Part shown: in pieces, positions 48,306-60,529 of the stretch
Numbering within the stretch: the first letter of the stretch is position 1
Layout of the letters: every line of letters starts with the position of its first letter
Origin: Phalacrocorax aristotelis
Taxonomy: Eukaryota > Chordata > Aves > Suliformes > Phalacrocoracidae
Direction of reading: 5' to 3'
DNA: 64,000 bases
Assembly (NCBI RefSeq): GCF_949628215.1
Contig: NC_134282.1
Coordinates: 14,488,723 to 14,552,722 of the forward strand
The notes under the pieces: generated by a model
What the model was told of the DNA's origin: nothing
Databases searched by the model: none
The model's input: only the letters and a program-made list of their open reading frames with translations
Position numbers and translations under genes: made by a program

Positions 48306-49026
48306 GAGTAAATGGTACTCAAATAAAGATACTGTATCTGGCCTTCATGATGTTCTGATATTGGTGGTGCTTTGTCTTCCCTAAAACAGCCTCTCCTGCT
48401 ACTGGATCAGCAAAGCAAAATTACTCCTGTGCTCCCCATTTTGGTCCTTTAAAACATTGCTTAAAGTTACTATCATTCTTTCTGGGCTGGCAGTACAAGA
48501 CGACTTCTCTGAAGTCTAGTGAACCTGGATTTATGGATTTATTTGCATTTCACCAGGATTTTAGAAAGATCACACTCAACCTCTTGCCTGACCAAGCAGA
48601 AGCTTTTTAATGAGCCTTTGGGCTTCATGGAGATGCCACAAAGACGTTTGAAAACTGTTGGTAGCAATTTCAACTGCAAAACAGCATGTTCGAACTGTAA
48701 AGGTTTCTGCACTGGCTTGTGAGAATGAATCTTTTACTACCAAAAAACCCCTACTATAAACCCTTTTTTCAATACTAAGAAGGGAAAAGACCTACACTTT
48801 GATGTCATAGTTACTATTGCTTGAGGTTTTATTTTAGTCCGACACACATACAGAGCCACACACTAAAATGTTTGGATTTTTTTTTACCATTATTAAAATA
48901 TGCTTAAATATTATTCAGGCTTTTACATAGCACCAGAGACCTGAAAATAAAAACTGCTAATGGCAGTCAGCTTATTAGAAAGATATGTTTTCATCATTGC
49001 TTTCTGAAAGTCTTTGCTATTCTCAG
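48306..49026. other. Non-coding stretch, nothing recognised
   Basis: One short frame (48519-48722) without features. Otherwise AT-rich sequence. Confidence 0.7.
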
Positions 49027-49640
49027 GGGGATGTGGTACACAGCACTCTGCGTGCTGCACCATCTCTTGCTTAGTTGGAAGACAGGCGAGTTGCCAGCTC
49101 TTGGAAGAGAAAGCTGTAGCTGCAGCGCCTGCAGCTACCTGGGGAGAGTCGCTGCTCTCTGTTGGTTTCTAAAAGCACAGCAGAGTGGCCTGCCTGTGGA
49201 ATTGCTGCCTCTCACAAATCCAAGATATGCCCCATAGCTGCTGGGTTGTCTTGGGAATTTTGGGGAAAGAGAGAGAACCTTGGTTGCTGCCGTCCCTGCA
49301 AAACTTAGGCCAGCATTGAGCCCTTATCCCCCAGCATGCAGGCTGGGCTGGCTGCTCACCCCTGTGCAACCCAGGGCTGCTGGCTGGAAAGAGAAGATCC
49401 CACCAGTCAGCTGAGAGAGGCAGCTGCAAGGCTCAGGCTGCTGGGCAACAGCATCCCCAGGTGAGTTCAGATCTAACTGGAGCCAGGAGATCCCCAGAAA
49501 ACAGACCTTACCTTCCAAAGTGCCACATCCAGCCACCCTGTTTGTGAGCTTCAGGGGGGCTGCTGCAACTTGGCTGTTGTAGTGCCAACATGCAAGAATA
49601 CAAGCTCTTGCCATGAGCTGGGTCCCCCACGCCACTCTTT
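49027..49640 (+). other. Locally GC-rich island, possible non-coding exon
   Basis: The segment is visibly richer in G and C than its surroundings, with many CTGC/GCAG words. It opens right after TTTGCTATTCTCAG, a good acceptor, and ATCCCCAG/GTGAGT at 49460/49461 is a good donor, defining a 434-bp interval. Neither strand is open throughout (frames 49031-49237 plus, 49169-49429 and 49324-49635 minus), so it would be a non-coding exon if real. Few CpGs are seen, so it is not a typical CpG island. Confidence 0.3.
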
Positions 49641-52600
49641 CTTACTGATATCAGGGTGGTGCCTCTGCCAGAAGCAGCTGCTTCTGACTTCTGGCTCCTG
49701 TTTAGAACAAAACCATACCTGATTTTTCACCCTCCCACTTCAAGCAGTGGTTCGTCATCTCAAAACACTTCACAACAGAAATGCTCTGAACAAAAAAGGA
49801 AATATTCTGAAAATACTTGTGGGGGGTGTCTGAATTTTCTATAGCACAGTGTATCTGCCTGTAAGGAGTGTGTTTCACTGCTCTGGTAGGTGAATGCCAG
49901 CAGCAGCTCTAGTCTGTACAGCTAGAGACCAGCACCTCTGCACACATGTCTCTGAGCCTCTGTCAGTGTACCCCTTTAGTCCCAAAGCAACATGCAATAT
50001 GTGATTTGGATTCAGCTTTATGGTGGAGAGCTCCAGAGTGAGAAATCAGACTCAGAGAGTGAAATATTAGCCAATAAAAGCACTGAAGTCAGATTTTAGG
50101 TGTGCTGGGTTTTGTGTTCTCAGGCATTTATAAGCTGCAGATAGATTTGAAGTATCAACAATCAGCACTTGCAAAAGGAAAATGAGAACAATAACTTCAG
50201 AATGAAAACAGTTTGATCTTTGTTGTGGAGCTGTTAAGTGCCATAGTTAAAATGCAACGAAATTCTCAGGTGAAGTATTACATAAGATTTCACTTCAATT
50301 TTTCTCCCCCACACCACTTTTGTTTTACTACAGATAAAGTAAAATTATTAAATGATAGGGCCAAAATTATGAAGAACATCTGCTGATATACTGCTAATAA
50401 GACTTTCTTCAGTACAGTACACGAAATCTGTGCTGTAATGTTTAACCAAGTTTTTAATTTATAATTGACCATGTGTATTGCATCAGATGAGTAAGAGTGT
50501 AGCTACAAAATCATCAGTGTATATACTTGGAGAAACCTAAGTGGGAGCCATTTTTCATGCTGATACTACACTTGAAGTTACAGATTCTTCACAAAGCTTA
50601 TAATAAAATATTCACAGAACTAGAATAATATCAGTGTTACTAAATTATTCAGAGTCAAACCTTAACCTGAAGTAGCAGCTTTTTCTCTTCTTCAGACCAC
50701 CCACACACAGAAAATCACTTGCTGTGTAAAGTGAAGATGCAACCTACATGTGGGACCACCTTTGATGCAGCATTTGACCAGCAATATTTGACCACCTTAC
50801 CTTTCCTCTATACTGGTGGAAATCAGAGGTTTGCAGTCAAGTATGTCCTTGGAAGAAGAATAGCAGCAGTAGAGAAAACTTCATTAAACACCTAAAACAG
50901 TGGAAACAGAACTATTTTTCCATCTGGAATTCCAGTTCAAAATTCTTAACTGGTTTCTACTCGTTCATGTATGCTGCCAGTTCCAAAACAATGGTAGGTG
51001 ATCAGGGTTACCTATCATCAAGAAACGCTACTTTAGTGACAAGAACTCGCACAGGCTGCCAGAACCCACCAGGAATTAGCTGAGGGATTTTAATGGACTC
51101 TACAGTAATTTTCACTGTGTAAGGGGAAGAAATGGAATGAGTTTAAATAAGTAAAATGTAAATTAATAATCATCGTCATCATGAAAAAAGTCGAAATGTC
51201 AGAAAAAAATTTTGGTGAGTGAAGATTAATGAGGACACCAAAGGAAAAAGGAGAAAAAAGAAAGTAAACAATGATTAGAAAAGTCAAGATTGTTAGTGTT
51301 AGAAATTAGCTGTTGCAATGAAATACAAGGGCTCAAAAATGATTGAGTCAGCAGGTGATCAAAAATATAAATGAATATTAAAATAATGAAGGACAATAAG
51401 TCAAGGTGAACTAACTGAAAATCAAGCCAGAATGAGTTTAAGGAATTAGTAATGAACAAAAAGGGACAGCTCCTCAGCAGGTATAAATCCACCAGAGCTA
51501 TGCTGATTTAGGCCAGCTAAAGAGGTGTCTATGTGAAGTCAGTAAATACAGAAAAATACAACCTTTCACTCCTGCATCCTAACAGGAGGAAAGAAAAGGC
51601 GGCGGTTACCAAGATGAATTTCTGCCAGGAGTATAGCCATCTAAAACTTTTCAGACAAATAATTTAGTCACCCAGAAACACAGTCAGAGGTTTGACGTAA
51701 CTATCTGCAAACTTAGACTTATTCACTAGGCAGAACTGGTCAAAAAAATAAAATCCACAAGACATGCAATTCTGAAACATTTTGTTTCAATGCTTTTGAA
51801 AGCATTATTAGAGTTTTTCATACAAAGTATTTTAAACTGACAAAAATTAATAACTGAAAAGATGTTAAAAATCCATTTCAGGTTGGAAAAATATTTCACT
51901 TGACCTCAAATAATTTGGGGTGGTTCATTTTGTTCAGGAAATTGAAAATCCATTCTTCTCAGAGCTCTATAGCTCAGACCATTTATGGAGACTCTGATAT
52001 TCACTCTAATCTCACAAGCATCTAAAATACAATCAAAAACTATATATTTCCAGTGTGTACAAACGATTACCCTTTAAAGAATGCAATATTCATAAACAGA
52101 AAACCCTACTCCAAATTCCACTGAGAACAGAGAGATCTGTATTTATGTTTAGGAATATAAGTTCTTAAAAGAATGAATGATTTGAACCATGAATAAGCTT
52201 AATACGAGATACCTCCACATATGTAGATGGAGATACTTGGCAATGCAGGCAAAATAATTCCCAAAGAATATTTTGCAAAATATAAAGCACAAAATGGGCA
52301 CAATATTAGTTATAAATGTCCCCTTTTTGAATGTATTACTCACACCACAGCATATAATAATTCAGTTAAGGAATGTCATCTCTAATTGGCAACATTAGCA
52401 GAACAGCACACTCAATCTAAAGGCTTCACACAGAAAAGTAAGGAAATTAAAGCTGGCCATGACTTTCCATATATGCTTACCTAAAGACTTTGACCAGCCT
52501 CTCCAAAACACAGGAGTAAAGGAATTATCTGATACAGGGCAAATGTAAGATACTAAACTGTTTTTCAATTACAGTCCCAAGCATAAAGCTGAGCACAAGG

Positions 52601-54535
52601 CACATTTGGCCACAGAAAGGAGCTTTAGAGAGTAACAGAAATGGTGCAAGAAGAAAAATATGGATACTAGCAATCCTGGGAGGAAGAGGGCTGGTACCAT
52701 AAGGACCTCTGTGCTCAGCAGAGGATGTGAGACAAGTGTATCTTCTGTGTTATACACACACACGAGAAATCACAGCACTTTGTTCCCTTCTTAAGCCTCC
52801 TGGTACACATCATGAGCAACACCACCGAAACCAATAGCTGTGGGTGTGTAGGAAACCTGGTGTGACTGAATACAGAATTTGCCTCCAGTCCCTGACAGCA
52901 AGAATTGAGCTCTTCTCTCACTAACTAACGAAGTTCTGAGGCTACCACCTGATACATTCATACTTAATTTTGCCATCTCCTCGGTAAGCGTGCTAGATTA
53001 TTTTAACAGATACTGCAATATCTACAGGTCAAACTTTGCCTTGACTCTGTCACAGCTCAAAGAAAAAAGCATCCCAACAGAGACACTAAAGAGGGGAATC
53101 AGCAAACGTAGACTCTCTTCTCACCACTGACTTTACTGTGTGTTCCTGTACTTGCAACATGGTGATATCACGTTTTATTTTACAAAAGAAAATTCATTAA
53201 ATGCTTATAAAGAATTCTGGTTTCTCAGAAGGAAATTGTTACCAACATTCAATATTATTAGAAATAGTGGAATAAGCTAAAGCAATCTATCTCAATTTAA
53301 GTCAATATAAACATTTTTGTATCAGCTCCCCAGCATAATCTTCCTGCTAACTGCTGGTAAATGGCTGCATTCTAAGACTGGTTTAAAAAATTGTTTGCAC
53401 AATCAAAATTGCATCATGTGCATTTTAAACAAGAGTAAAGCCAGAAGCTAACTCTAATTCCACCCTCCCCTGCCTCACCCAGTGAAGTCCACAGTAATGC
53501 ACATTTTCAATTACTCTCCATTCAAAATTCAACAATTCAACAAACTGTCATATTAGCAACAATTGTGGCTTGTTGGCAAAACCTAACACTATTATTACAC
53601 AGAAACTGTCAAGACAAAAATAGTGTCATTTCTCATTGAAAGAAATGTTCTTGTAGAGCTCCATCCAGCAGCAATGGATGGCACAATTTAGGCTATATGG
53701 TTTCTAAGCAGAGCAGGGTCATTTAAATATCATTTTCAAGCAATCACTAGCTCTGCCTCAGAAAATATAGTAGCATCTAACATCTAATTATTATCCTGAA
53801 ACATTCCACATACTGTATCTCAGAACAACATGAAAACGAACTTCTATTTGTCTCTTCAAATATTGAACAGTTTAACGTTATGATAAATCAGACTCAACTA
53901 GAATTAATAACTATCAGGTGCAGAATATTATTATACTAATTCATAAAGCACAATTCACATTTTCTAGTATGATGAATTATCTTGCTAATGAGGGCTGAAA
54001 TATAATAGAGCAGCTAATAGAGAGACTCTTTTAACTCATGTAATATAAGTTACTCCATATGCAGTTACTTAGTTTAATCAGGTAAAGTATTATTGTATTA
54101 CATTTTCAAGTTCCTTGGGGACATAGCGTCTCTTTTGATGGAAAGCAAGGTTACATGGGAATAACAGGTCATCTTCATCAACTGAGGGTGTCACCTAAAT
54201 TATCTCACGGTTTCTATGGGTTTGAGAACATACCAAGTAATTACTAACAGCCAGCTGATGGGTGGTAACTTGCAGTTTCACTGCCTACACAGTCACTGCA
54301 TCTAGCCCCACAGTAAAGGGAATATAATTGGAGATCATTTATTTCCTAAAAAGAAGAGGGATAAATTGTCTCAGATATACCCTATCCATATGGGCAGCAA
54401 CCACAGAAGGGCTGATTCTCCATTTCTTGTTTATGTGGCCATACTGTGGGTCCCCCCATTATATTTAAAATGGAAACAATACAGGAAAAAGATCAACCAG
54501 AATCTCATTCTCATCTCTTTCCTGAATCTCATTTC
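49641..54535. other. Non-coding stretch, no gene recognised
   Basis: AT-rich, frames under 90 codons, no clear repeats. Around 51120-51450 the plus strand is A-rich and the minus strand gives Phe/Ser/Leu-rich frames typical of such bias. Confidence 0.7.
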
Positions 54536-54570
54536 TTTCCTGAAGCTTCCCTCTCGTAAGCTTCAGGAAA
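54536..54570. repeat. Perfect 13-bp hairpin
   Basis: TTTCCTGAAGCTT (54536-54548) and AAGCTTCAGGAAA (54558-54570) are exact complements around a 9-base loop, extendable by one more C-G pair. The left arm is part of a local duplication of a TCTCAT...TTTCCTGA word at about 54502-54541. The structure lies about 60 bases before the CR1 tail. Confidence 0.85.
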
Positions 54571-54631
54571 GGCAAAACCACCATCCTGGGAATGGGAAAA
54601 AATACCATGTGAGTTAGTATAGCATCAAAAA

Positions 54632-54749
54632 ACGTGCAGAGGTGGCACTTTGGGACACAGTTGAGAAGACATGGTGGTGTTGGGCTGATGGTTGGACTTG
54701 ATGATCTTAGAGGTTTTTTCCAACCTTAATGATTCTATGGTTCTATGAT
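54632..54749 (+). mobile_element. CR1 LINE 3' end, 5'-truncated
   Basis: The run GAGGTGGCACTTTGGGACAC, GACATGGTGGTGTTGGGCTG, ATGGTTGGACTTGATGATCT, then TTCCAACCTTAATGATTCTA matches the CR1 3' untranslated region closely. It ends in two copies of the terminal octamer (ATTCTATG, GTTCTATG). CR1 is the dominant LINE of birds. Most copies are short 3' fragments like this, with no poly(A) tail and usually no target-site duplication. No reverse-transcriptase coding sequence is present. It is the best-identified element in the window and the main evidence for an avian source. Confidence 0.95.
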
Positions 54750-55728
54750 ATGATCAGAATGAGAAGTTCTACTTCAGAACTGTGTGAAATGTTTTCAACA
54801 GAACATGATGAAACTATTCAATATATGATTGACTTCATGTGACATTATAAATTTGGACATGGAAGGACTACTAGGGTTAGTGAAACTCAATGGAATAATA
54901 GCCAGGGTGCAATATTGTACGTGTCACAGCACAGCTCAGTTCTTAAATCTGAGAGACTGGATTATATTTTTCAATTTTCTTGAACCCCACGCTCAAAGCT
55001 ACACTGCTGTCCAGTGAAAGGCACTTAGGGAAATGTTTGCAACAACCCTAACAAATGAAAACCACAGCACTCTGCACAGCTCTTTTCTGTTAATGCAGTC
55101 CCGGTCACATCTGGTGCTCCTTTTATCCTAAAACAAAGATAAATTCATATGCAAGAACAAAGAGATATGCATGTCATTTGGTGTTATTTTACAAAAGAGA
55201 AAAAACCAAAAAAACTTTCTGGTTTTCCCGTGTCAGCAATCAGAGCTGTAAATCCATGAAAGGAGATTTGCATTCATTATTTAACCACAAGGCAAGACAA
55301 CATTTTTAGAAAGCATCCAAGATTGACTAAACTTCCCCTTGGGTCTCCTTTCAGACGCATCTTCTGCAACCCCTCACACTACAAACATTCCACCAGAAAA
55401 ATGCATCTGCCAGGTTTAAGATCTCTGCAATGCACCTTGTTAGCATATTATTTTCCTAGCCCACCCCCAATCAATAATACTTACCTTTCTAGTACAGCAT
55501 TTGATAGTTCTTAATCCATCCTACAGTATCTGACTCAGCCCGCAGCTCTGGATGTGTCCTGATTTTAGAGCTTGTCATCCCCGAACATACCTCAGATAAT
55601 TGTTTGATTCTCTTCCTAAATCCACCAGCAATTTTGGCAACTTGCATTACAAATAAAATTATGAATTTCTTTAGCTTGAAAACTGCTGTTATTAATTATT
55701 ACCATGGAAAATGTTATTTAGTGACTTA
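54750..55728. other. Non-coding stretch, nothing recognised
   Basis: Short frames under 64 codons; no repeat or RNA signature. Confidence 0.7.
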
Positions 55729-55800
55729 GGGCCTGATCCTGTTCCCACTGAACTCAACTGCAGGACTCACATTGCCTTCAGAGGAAGTAGGATCAGGTTT
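55729..55800. mobile_element. Palindromic (MITE-like) repeat copy
   Basis: The left arm GGGCCTGATCCTGTTCCCAC (55729 on) is mirrored by GAGGAAGTAGGATCAGGTTTT at the right end, whose reverse complement begins AAAACCTGATCCTACTTCC. The GGGCCTGATCCTG end and the diverged CACTGAACTCAA / TTGCCTTCAGAGG core are hallmarks of an old palindromic amniote repeat. It is non-coding and probably spread as a non-autonomous DNA element. Confidence 0.65.
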
Positions 55801-56371
55801 TAACTTCCAAAGGCTTAAATACATCATTAGTAGAGTTTAAATGGACCTTACAATATGATTTTGCTTAACTCAGGCATCCTGTAAGAGATCAGCATGTTCA
55901 AATGCTGAACTCTGGCGCTGAGAAACTGAACACTGGGAGAAAGCTGGAGGTTATTGTACTTCTGTGTTCTATGGTGTATGCCAGTGATTGCAACTGCTGC
56001 AGTGAGTGCTAGAAATAAAACTGCTGCAGGTAACTCCTGGTGCTCAGTCTGGTGCTGGGCAGAATTTCTTATAAACACAGCAGGACAAGCTGAGTAATCT
56101 AAGAATGCAGAAGGAAATGGGGTGGTGGGATAAATATTTTTGGCATTGTGTGGATCAGGAGCAAGACTCTAAATCCTTTAAACTTTTGCTCATTCTGCAG
56201 AATCCACCATAAGCAAAGCTCTATGATAAAAATGGCATTATTCCCCCACTAAAGAGGAAAAAGCCTCATACACAGACATTCAGGACATATTATAATTGAC
56301 CTTTGCAGCATGATTTAAGTCCTCTTCTGGGAAATTATTACTCAGATGCTTGATCAACTGTTTGCGCCTCT

Positions 56372-56448
56372 GTGCCCCACTGACTTCAACTGGACTGGCT
56401 TCACGTATGAAGTTAGGTGTATGTATAATTATGTTTAGGATTATCACT
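56372..56448. mobile_element. Palindromic (MITE-like) repeat copy
   Basis: CACTGACTTCAACTGGACTG, CTTCACGTATGAAGTTAGGT and GTATGTATAATTATGTTTAG then GATTATC follow in order the remembered form CATTGACTTCAATGGGACTAC..CACATGAGTAAAGTTA..GCATAAGTGTTTGCAGGATC. One arm and the core are preserved. The antisense frame over this segment (56280-56594) is therefore partly repeat-derived. Confidence 0.6.
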
Positions 56449-56781
56449 TCACCTGTAAGCTCCATGGGCCAGGCTATGTCTACATCATTATCCATTACTA
56501 AGCAGAGTCCATAGTAGCAAGCAATACTGTGATAATTGTGTGCCCAATTATACAGCTCACAATAAGCAAAATAGAGCACATGGATTCTGTTCACATATTA
56601 TTATTGTTGTGATTATTTTTAAACTATAAGCACTTCCCACACCAAGTGATGCAACTGCTTAAATTCATCTCTGGGTGAAACATGTGTGACTTTATTTACT
56701 TTACAGATCTATTTCATATGGTTTGAATTATGTCTGGTGGCTGCACATTTAGACTCCAATTTGGCAATCTGAGCCACATGT

Positions 56782-56930
56782 GTTGACATGTAAATTTACA
56801 CAGACTTAAGCCAGAATCTGCTTTTTTGAAAAAAACTAACATCTGATCCCCTTTCTCAGAAACATCAATACAAGTAAAACCCTGTTGACTTCAGTGGCAA
56901 CTACCTAAACTTTATACCACTTAGAAATAG
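56782..56930. mobile_element. Palindromic (MITE-like) repeat copy, possibly two pieces
   Basis: The piece at 56782-56820 (TGTAAATTTACACAGACTTA then AGCCAGAATCTG) looks like an end fragment. The piece at 56841-56930 has ATCTGATCCC, a diverged arm, the core GTTGACTTCAGTGG and a right arm CTTTATACCACTTAGAAATAG. The consensus counterpart of the right arm is ATTTATACCAGTGTAACTGAG. Either one copy carries an insertion or two copies lie side by side. Confidence 0.55.
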
Positions 56931-56954
56931 CTACCAGCATTACAGAATGTGTCA

Positions 56955-57030
56955 GAGGGTTTGTCTACATCAGCATTTTATTTTGAATCCGGAATTCATT
57001 TTGCTTCCTCGTCATCCCCATTCACCACAT
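56955..57030 (+). mobile_element. Possible hAT-like element end
   Basis: GGGTTTGTCTACATCAGCAT followed by TTTATTTTGAATCCGGAATT resembles, from memory, the start of reptile and turtle elements beginning GTTTGTCTACAC..AGCATTTTATTCCGAATTA. The near-palindrome GAATCCGGAATTC is part of it. The other end was not identified. Confidence 0.3.
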
Positions 57031-58549
57031 GGTGCCTCACATTACAGGGCATTCTCAGGTTGCACAAACTGTATTCCTCCTGGATGAAACTAGACTAGAA
57101 GATGCACTCCCAGTGCATCTATGGTGCATTAGCTGCTAATGGGCATTCAGTCCATAGGACCATAAGAGAGCTAGTTGGAGCAAAATCCCCAGCACTCATG
57201 TGATGAACGCTGGGTCCTCAGCTCTAACTGTACATCTCTACAGATCAGATTCTACTTTCAGAGCTCATGAAAACACTCAGGCATCATATTTGGTTTCCTA
57301 TTACATTCACTCTATTTATATTCCTTTATACCAGGACCTTTGAAAACATGTTGATGCTTCCTCTAAATATGAAGACTGGTCAGAGGGTCCTCTTCCATAA
57401 AAGGACAAGCCTAAACATTCAGTTACATACGTATTATTTCTTTCATAATTCAATGTCAAACTCCACTGCAAAGACACAACCAAAAGCCAATGGAAAAGTT
57501 CATGAGTGCTACATTAGTTTCTGCTAAACTGAATATAGCTTCACCCTAAATTCATCTGCTGGGTTTTGTTACTAAATGTTTAGCACCAGCTGTTAATACA
57601 AGTACCATTGCAGCCTTTCTACTAGCACTGTAAATATTTGATGATTTCCCTTAAATCAGCAGTTCTTATACTAGGATACTTATGAGGAAATCAATGATAT
57701 CTGAATCAGAACATCATTTTCACTCACTATTCCCAATCTCTATGGCAATTTGCAAAGCCCAATTTGTCCTTTTGCACAGTTTCACTAATCCAAGATGAAG
57801 ATCTTAAAATGTCCCAAGTGGCCTTTAATTAATGGCTGACATGAATACACAAACACTCTCACTCAGACTGACACTGGAAGTTAACAAATATATCTGCAGT
57901 CCCTCAGGATTTATTGACAGTCTTTTCTTAAACTATGGCTTGCAGATCTGTTATTTATTTGCCCTCTAAACATCTTGGTTCAAAAGTGGCCAGAATGCCT
58001 TATTCCTCTTCAAACATTGATATAACGTCACACAGGAGAACGATTACGTTTTAGTTCACCTTTTTTTTGTTCTACTTGGTAAAGAAACATGTCAAGTACA
58101 CCCACAGCAAGGACGCGTACTCTCCAGTATGTTTAGATTTCAAGTGTCAGCTCTTGAAGGACTTTCTTAGGAAAACTCTCCTTTCTGTGAAATTCTTCCC
58201 TTTTCTAAGGATATCATCGCAGATATAGAAAGACAGGCCAATGTCTCGTATAAAAATGGAAAGATAATTTATATATTTCCTACCACATCACAGATGTTAA
58301 TTCACTGCATGTACAGTTGCTCTGCCACACCATTACATATGCACATGATGACTTCCTTGACATCTGCATTAGTTGCGTTAACAGAGATGTCAGAGAAATG
58401 TACTCTTTTAGAGCGCTATTGACAGCATCAGAACGCTGTTGCTCTTTCTAATACCGCTTCCTCCTTCCCACGGTTCAGCAAGGCTGTTTCTGCTCATAAC
58501 AAAAGTATAATCTGTTCATAAGAGATATATAATCCCCCTTTCTTTACAG
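57031..58549. other. Non-coding stretch, no gene recognised
   Basis: One 86-codon frame (57267-57527) without a recognised family. The 58380-58480 portion has a mixed, non-repetitive texture with words such as AGAGCGCTATTGACAGC, but no definite feature. Confidence 0.65.
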
Positions 58550-58699
58550 AGGCCCACATCAGTAAGCTGGGTAATGAATATTTTAATAGGCTACTGGAAG
58601 TTTGCTGTAGTTGGTGTCCGGAGCATGCTACTTATTTGCAGGGATCCTGCTCATGAGCACAGTGGGAGCATCACTGCAAATGACAACCTTCTCTTTCTG
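58550..58699 (+). other. Exon-like 150-bp interval
   Basis: Upstream, CCCCCTTTCTTTACAG is a strong 3' splice site with a clean polypyrimidine tract. Downstream, CTTTCTG/GTAAGC is a strong 5' splice site. The 150 bases between are divisible by three and open in the first frame, giving 50 residues that start RPTSVSWVMNILIGYWKFAV. I do not recognise the peptide and it has no clear domain. With many splice-like words in 64 kb, a chance pairing is quite possible. A lncRNA or species-specific exon is the alternative. Confidence 0.25.
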
Positions 58700-60529
58700 G
58701 TAAGCTCACCCCAGAACTGCTCTGTGGACAGAAAAGGACCAATCCACCTAATGGTCATGTCACTGCTGTCAGAAATTAGCAGAATACAAAAGTGACTATA
58801 TAACGCAGCAGCAAGATCCCACAGAAGAAATCTTTATCAGCTATTCAGCATGATCTGGAAAAGCAAAGGGGAAATCAATAAAGTAAGAATATCTAAAGCA
58901 GTGTGGGATCTGCCATGAAATATAAGCAAAATACTGTTTTAATAAGTAAGATATCAGCTAAGCTGGGCAGGTGACTTAAAGAAAGGCTCCAAAATACTGA
59001 ATACCTCAGATGCCTCCTGTGCTTCCCATTCAGCGGGATACGTAACACAGCACTTTTCCATAGGCTTCATAGGTACCAGATAGGCCTGCACTTGTTCAGC
59101 TCAGTGATGGGGAAGGAATTTCACAGAAAAGAATGTTTAATTTCACAGAGACTGCATGTCGGGAAAAGTGTATTTGCAAGTTTACCTGAAAGCGGAGAAA
59201 AAGTGTGGGTGTTCTTTTAAAACATAAAAAGTGAAAAACATGTAATTACTTCATAGCAGTTAGTGTAAGTAACAATACTGAACAAATTGCAGTGATTACA
59301 AAATCCTCTATAAATATGGGTAGCGCTATTCTTGCCAATAATTAGTGTACACCATCTTCTCAATAGTATCATGATTAATATTTATTCTGATGTCATTTTT
59401 GTTCTGGGAGATGGGAGGGCACAAAAGGAAAGGGAGGTAACATTCTAAGAGAGCTGAGTATGTTTGAGAAGCAGAACCAAAAGCATAGAAAAATCTGTTT
59501 TATTTTTCTGCTTAGTGTCATTCCCCCTCCCCTCAAAAAGGCAATGCAAATGTGCTTTACTGGTTTTAAAAGTAAAGATAGAGATTATGTGGAGTTGGGA
59601 CTCTTGAATTATTCATGAGTTCTGATTGAATGGGATCATTATCTCTGGCCTTACAAGCTAATAAATACTGTCTAATGCCTGGGTACTGTTTTGATCTAAT
59701 AGTGTCAGAGAAAAAAAAAAAAAGGAAAAAAAAAAAGACGACTTCTTTTTTGCAAGCTAGAGCCTAAATTAGGGAGGAGCTCCCTGATGAGTTCATTGCA
59801 GGAAAACCATGGGTTTTTTTCCCTTCCATTGACTGCAAGGTTCACTTTGCAGTTCTCAGTCTCATTTGCCGCAAAGGCATTTTAACTTGGGCATGAGGTT
59901 AAGATGTTGCTCAGTGGTATCTATACATTGACTTATTGTTTCTTATTCCTTTCTTATGTTCAATAGTCTTACCCTTTTTCCCCCATTTTCTAATCTCTTG
60001 CACCTCACAGTACAAAATACCCGAAACCAGAGTACTTTCAAAGAGGCAGACAGAGCACAGGAAATGATTATGCTATCTAATCATCTGCCTGTCAGCAGTC
60101 AAATAATGCAACCTTAAATTGCATTGTTCTGTGGGTTATTTCAGGATTGATTGTGGTGAGTCTATACTCACTTGATTTAATTTCACTATAAACTAAACAT
60201 GTTGTATGGAACCTGAATTAAGGTTCCGCTCAGAGAGCTATTGAAGAAGGAGGGGAATTTCTTAGAGGTGCATTGCCAAACAATACTTGTTGATAACCTT
60301 TGAAACTACAACAAAAAAACAGTTCAAAACCCACATAAATTAAAATTAAAGCCAAGATGTTTCACTGGATAGCTTTTCATATGCTTTCTTGAGGATTACT
60401 TTTAGAACAGGACTTGTTTCAATACGAGGAAATAATTAGGATATTATTACAAGTTAAAAAACCCCTCATAATTAGATAGGGATTAGTAACTTCGTTTTCA
60501 TATGATTAACACAATAAAATCCATTTTTC
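58700..60529. other. Non-coding stretch, no gene recognised
   Basis: AT-rich with a poly-A tract at 59709-59738. The part at 59100-59200 is non-repetitive and motif-rich. No frame of interest. Confidence 0.65.
59709..59738 (+). repeat. Interrupted poly-A tract
   Basis: About 15 A, GG, then 11 A. No element body was recognised upstream. Confidence 0.8.
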
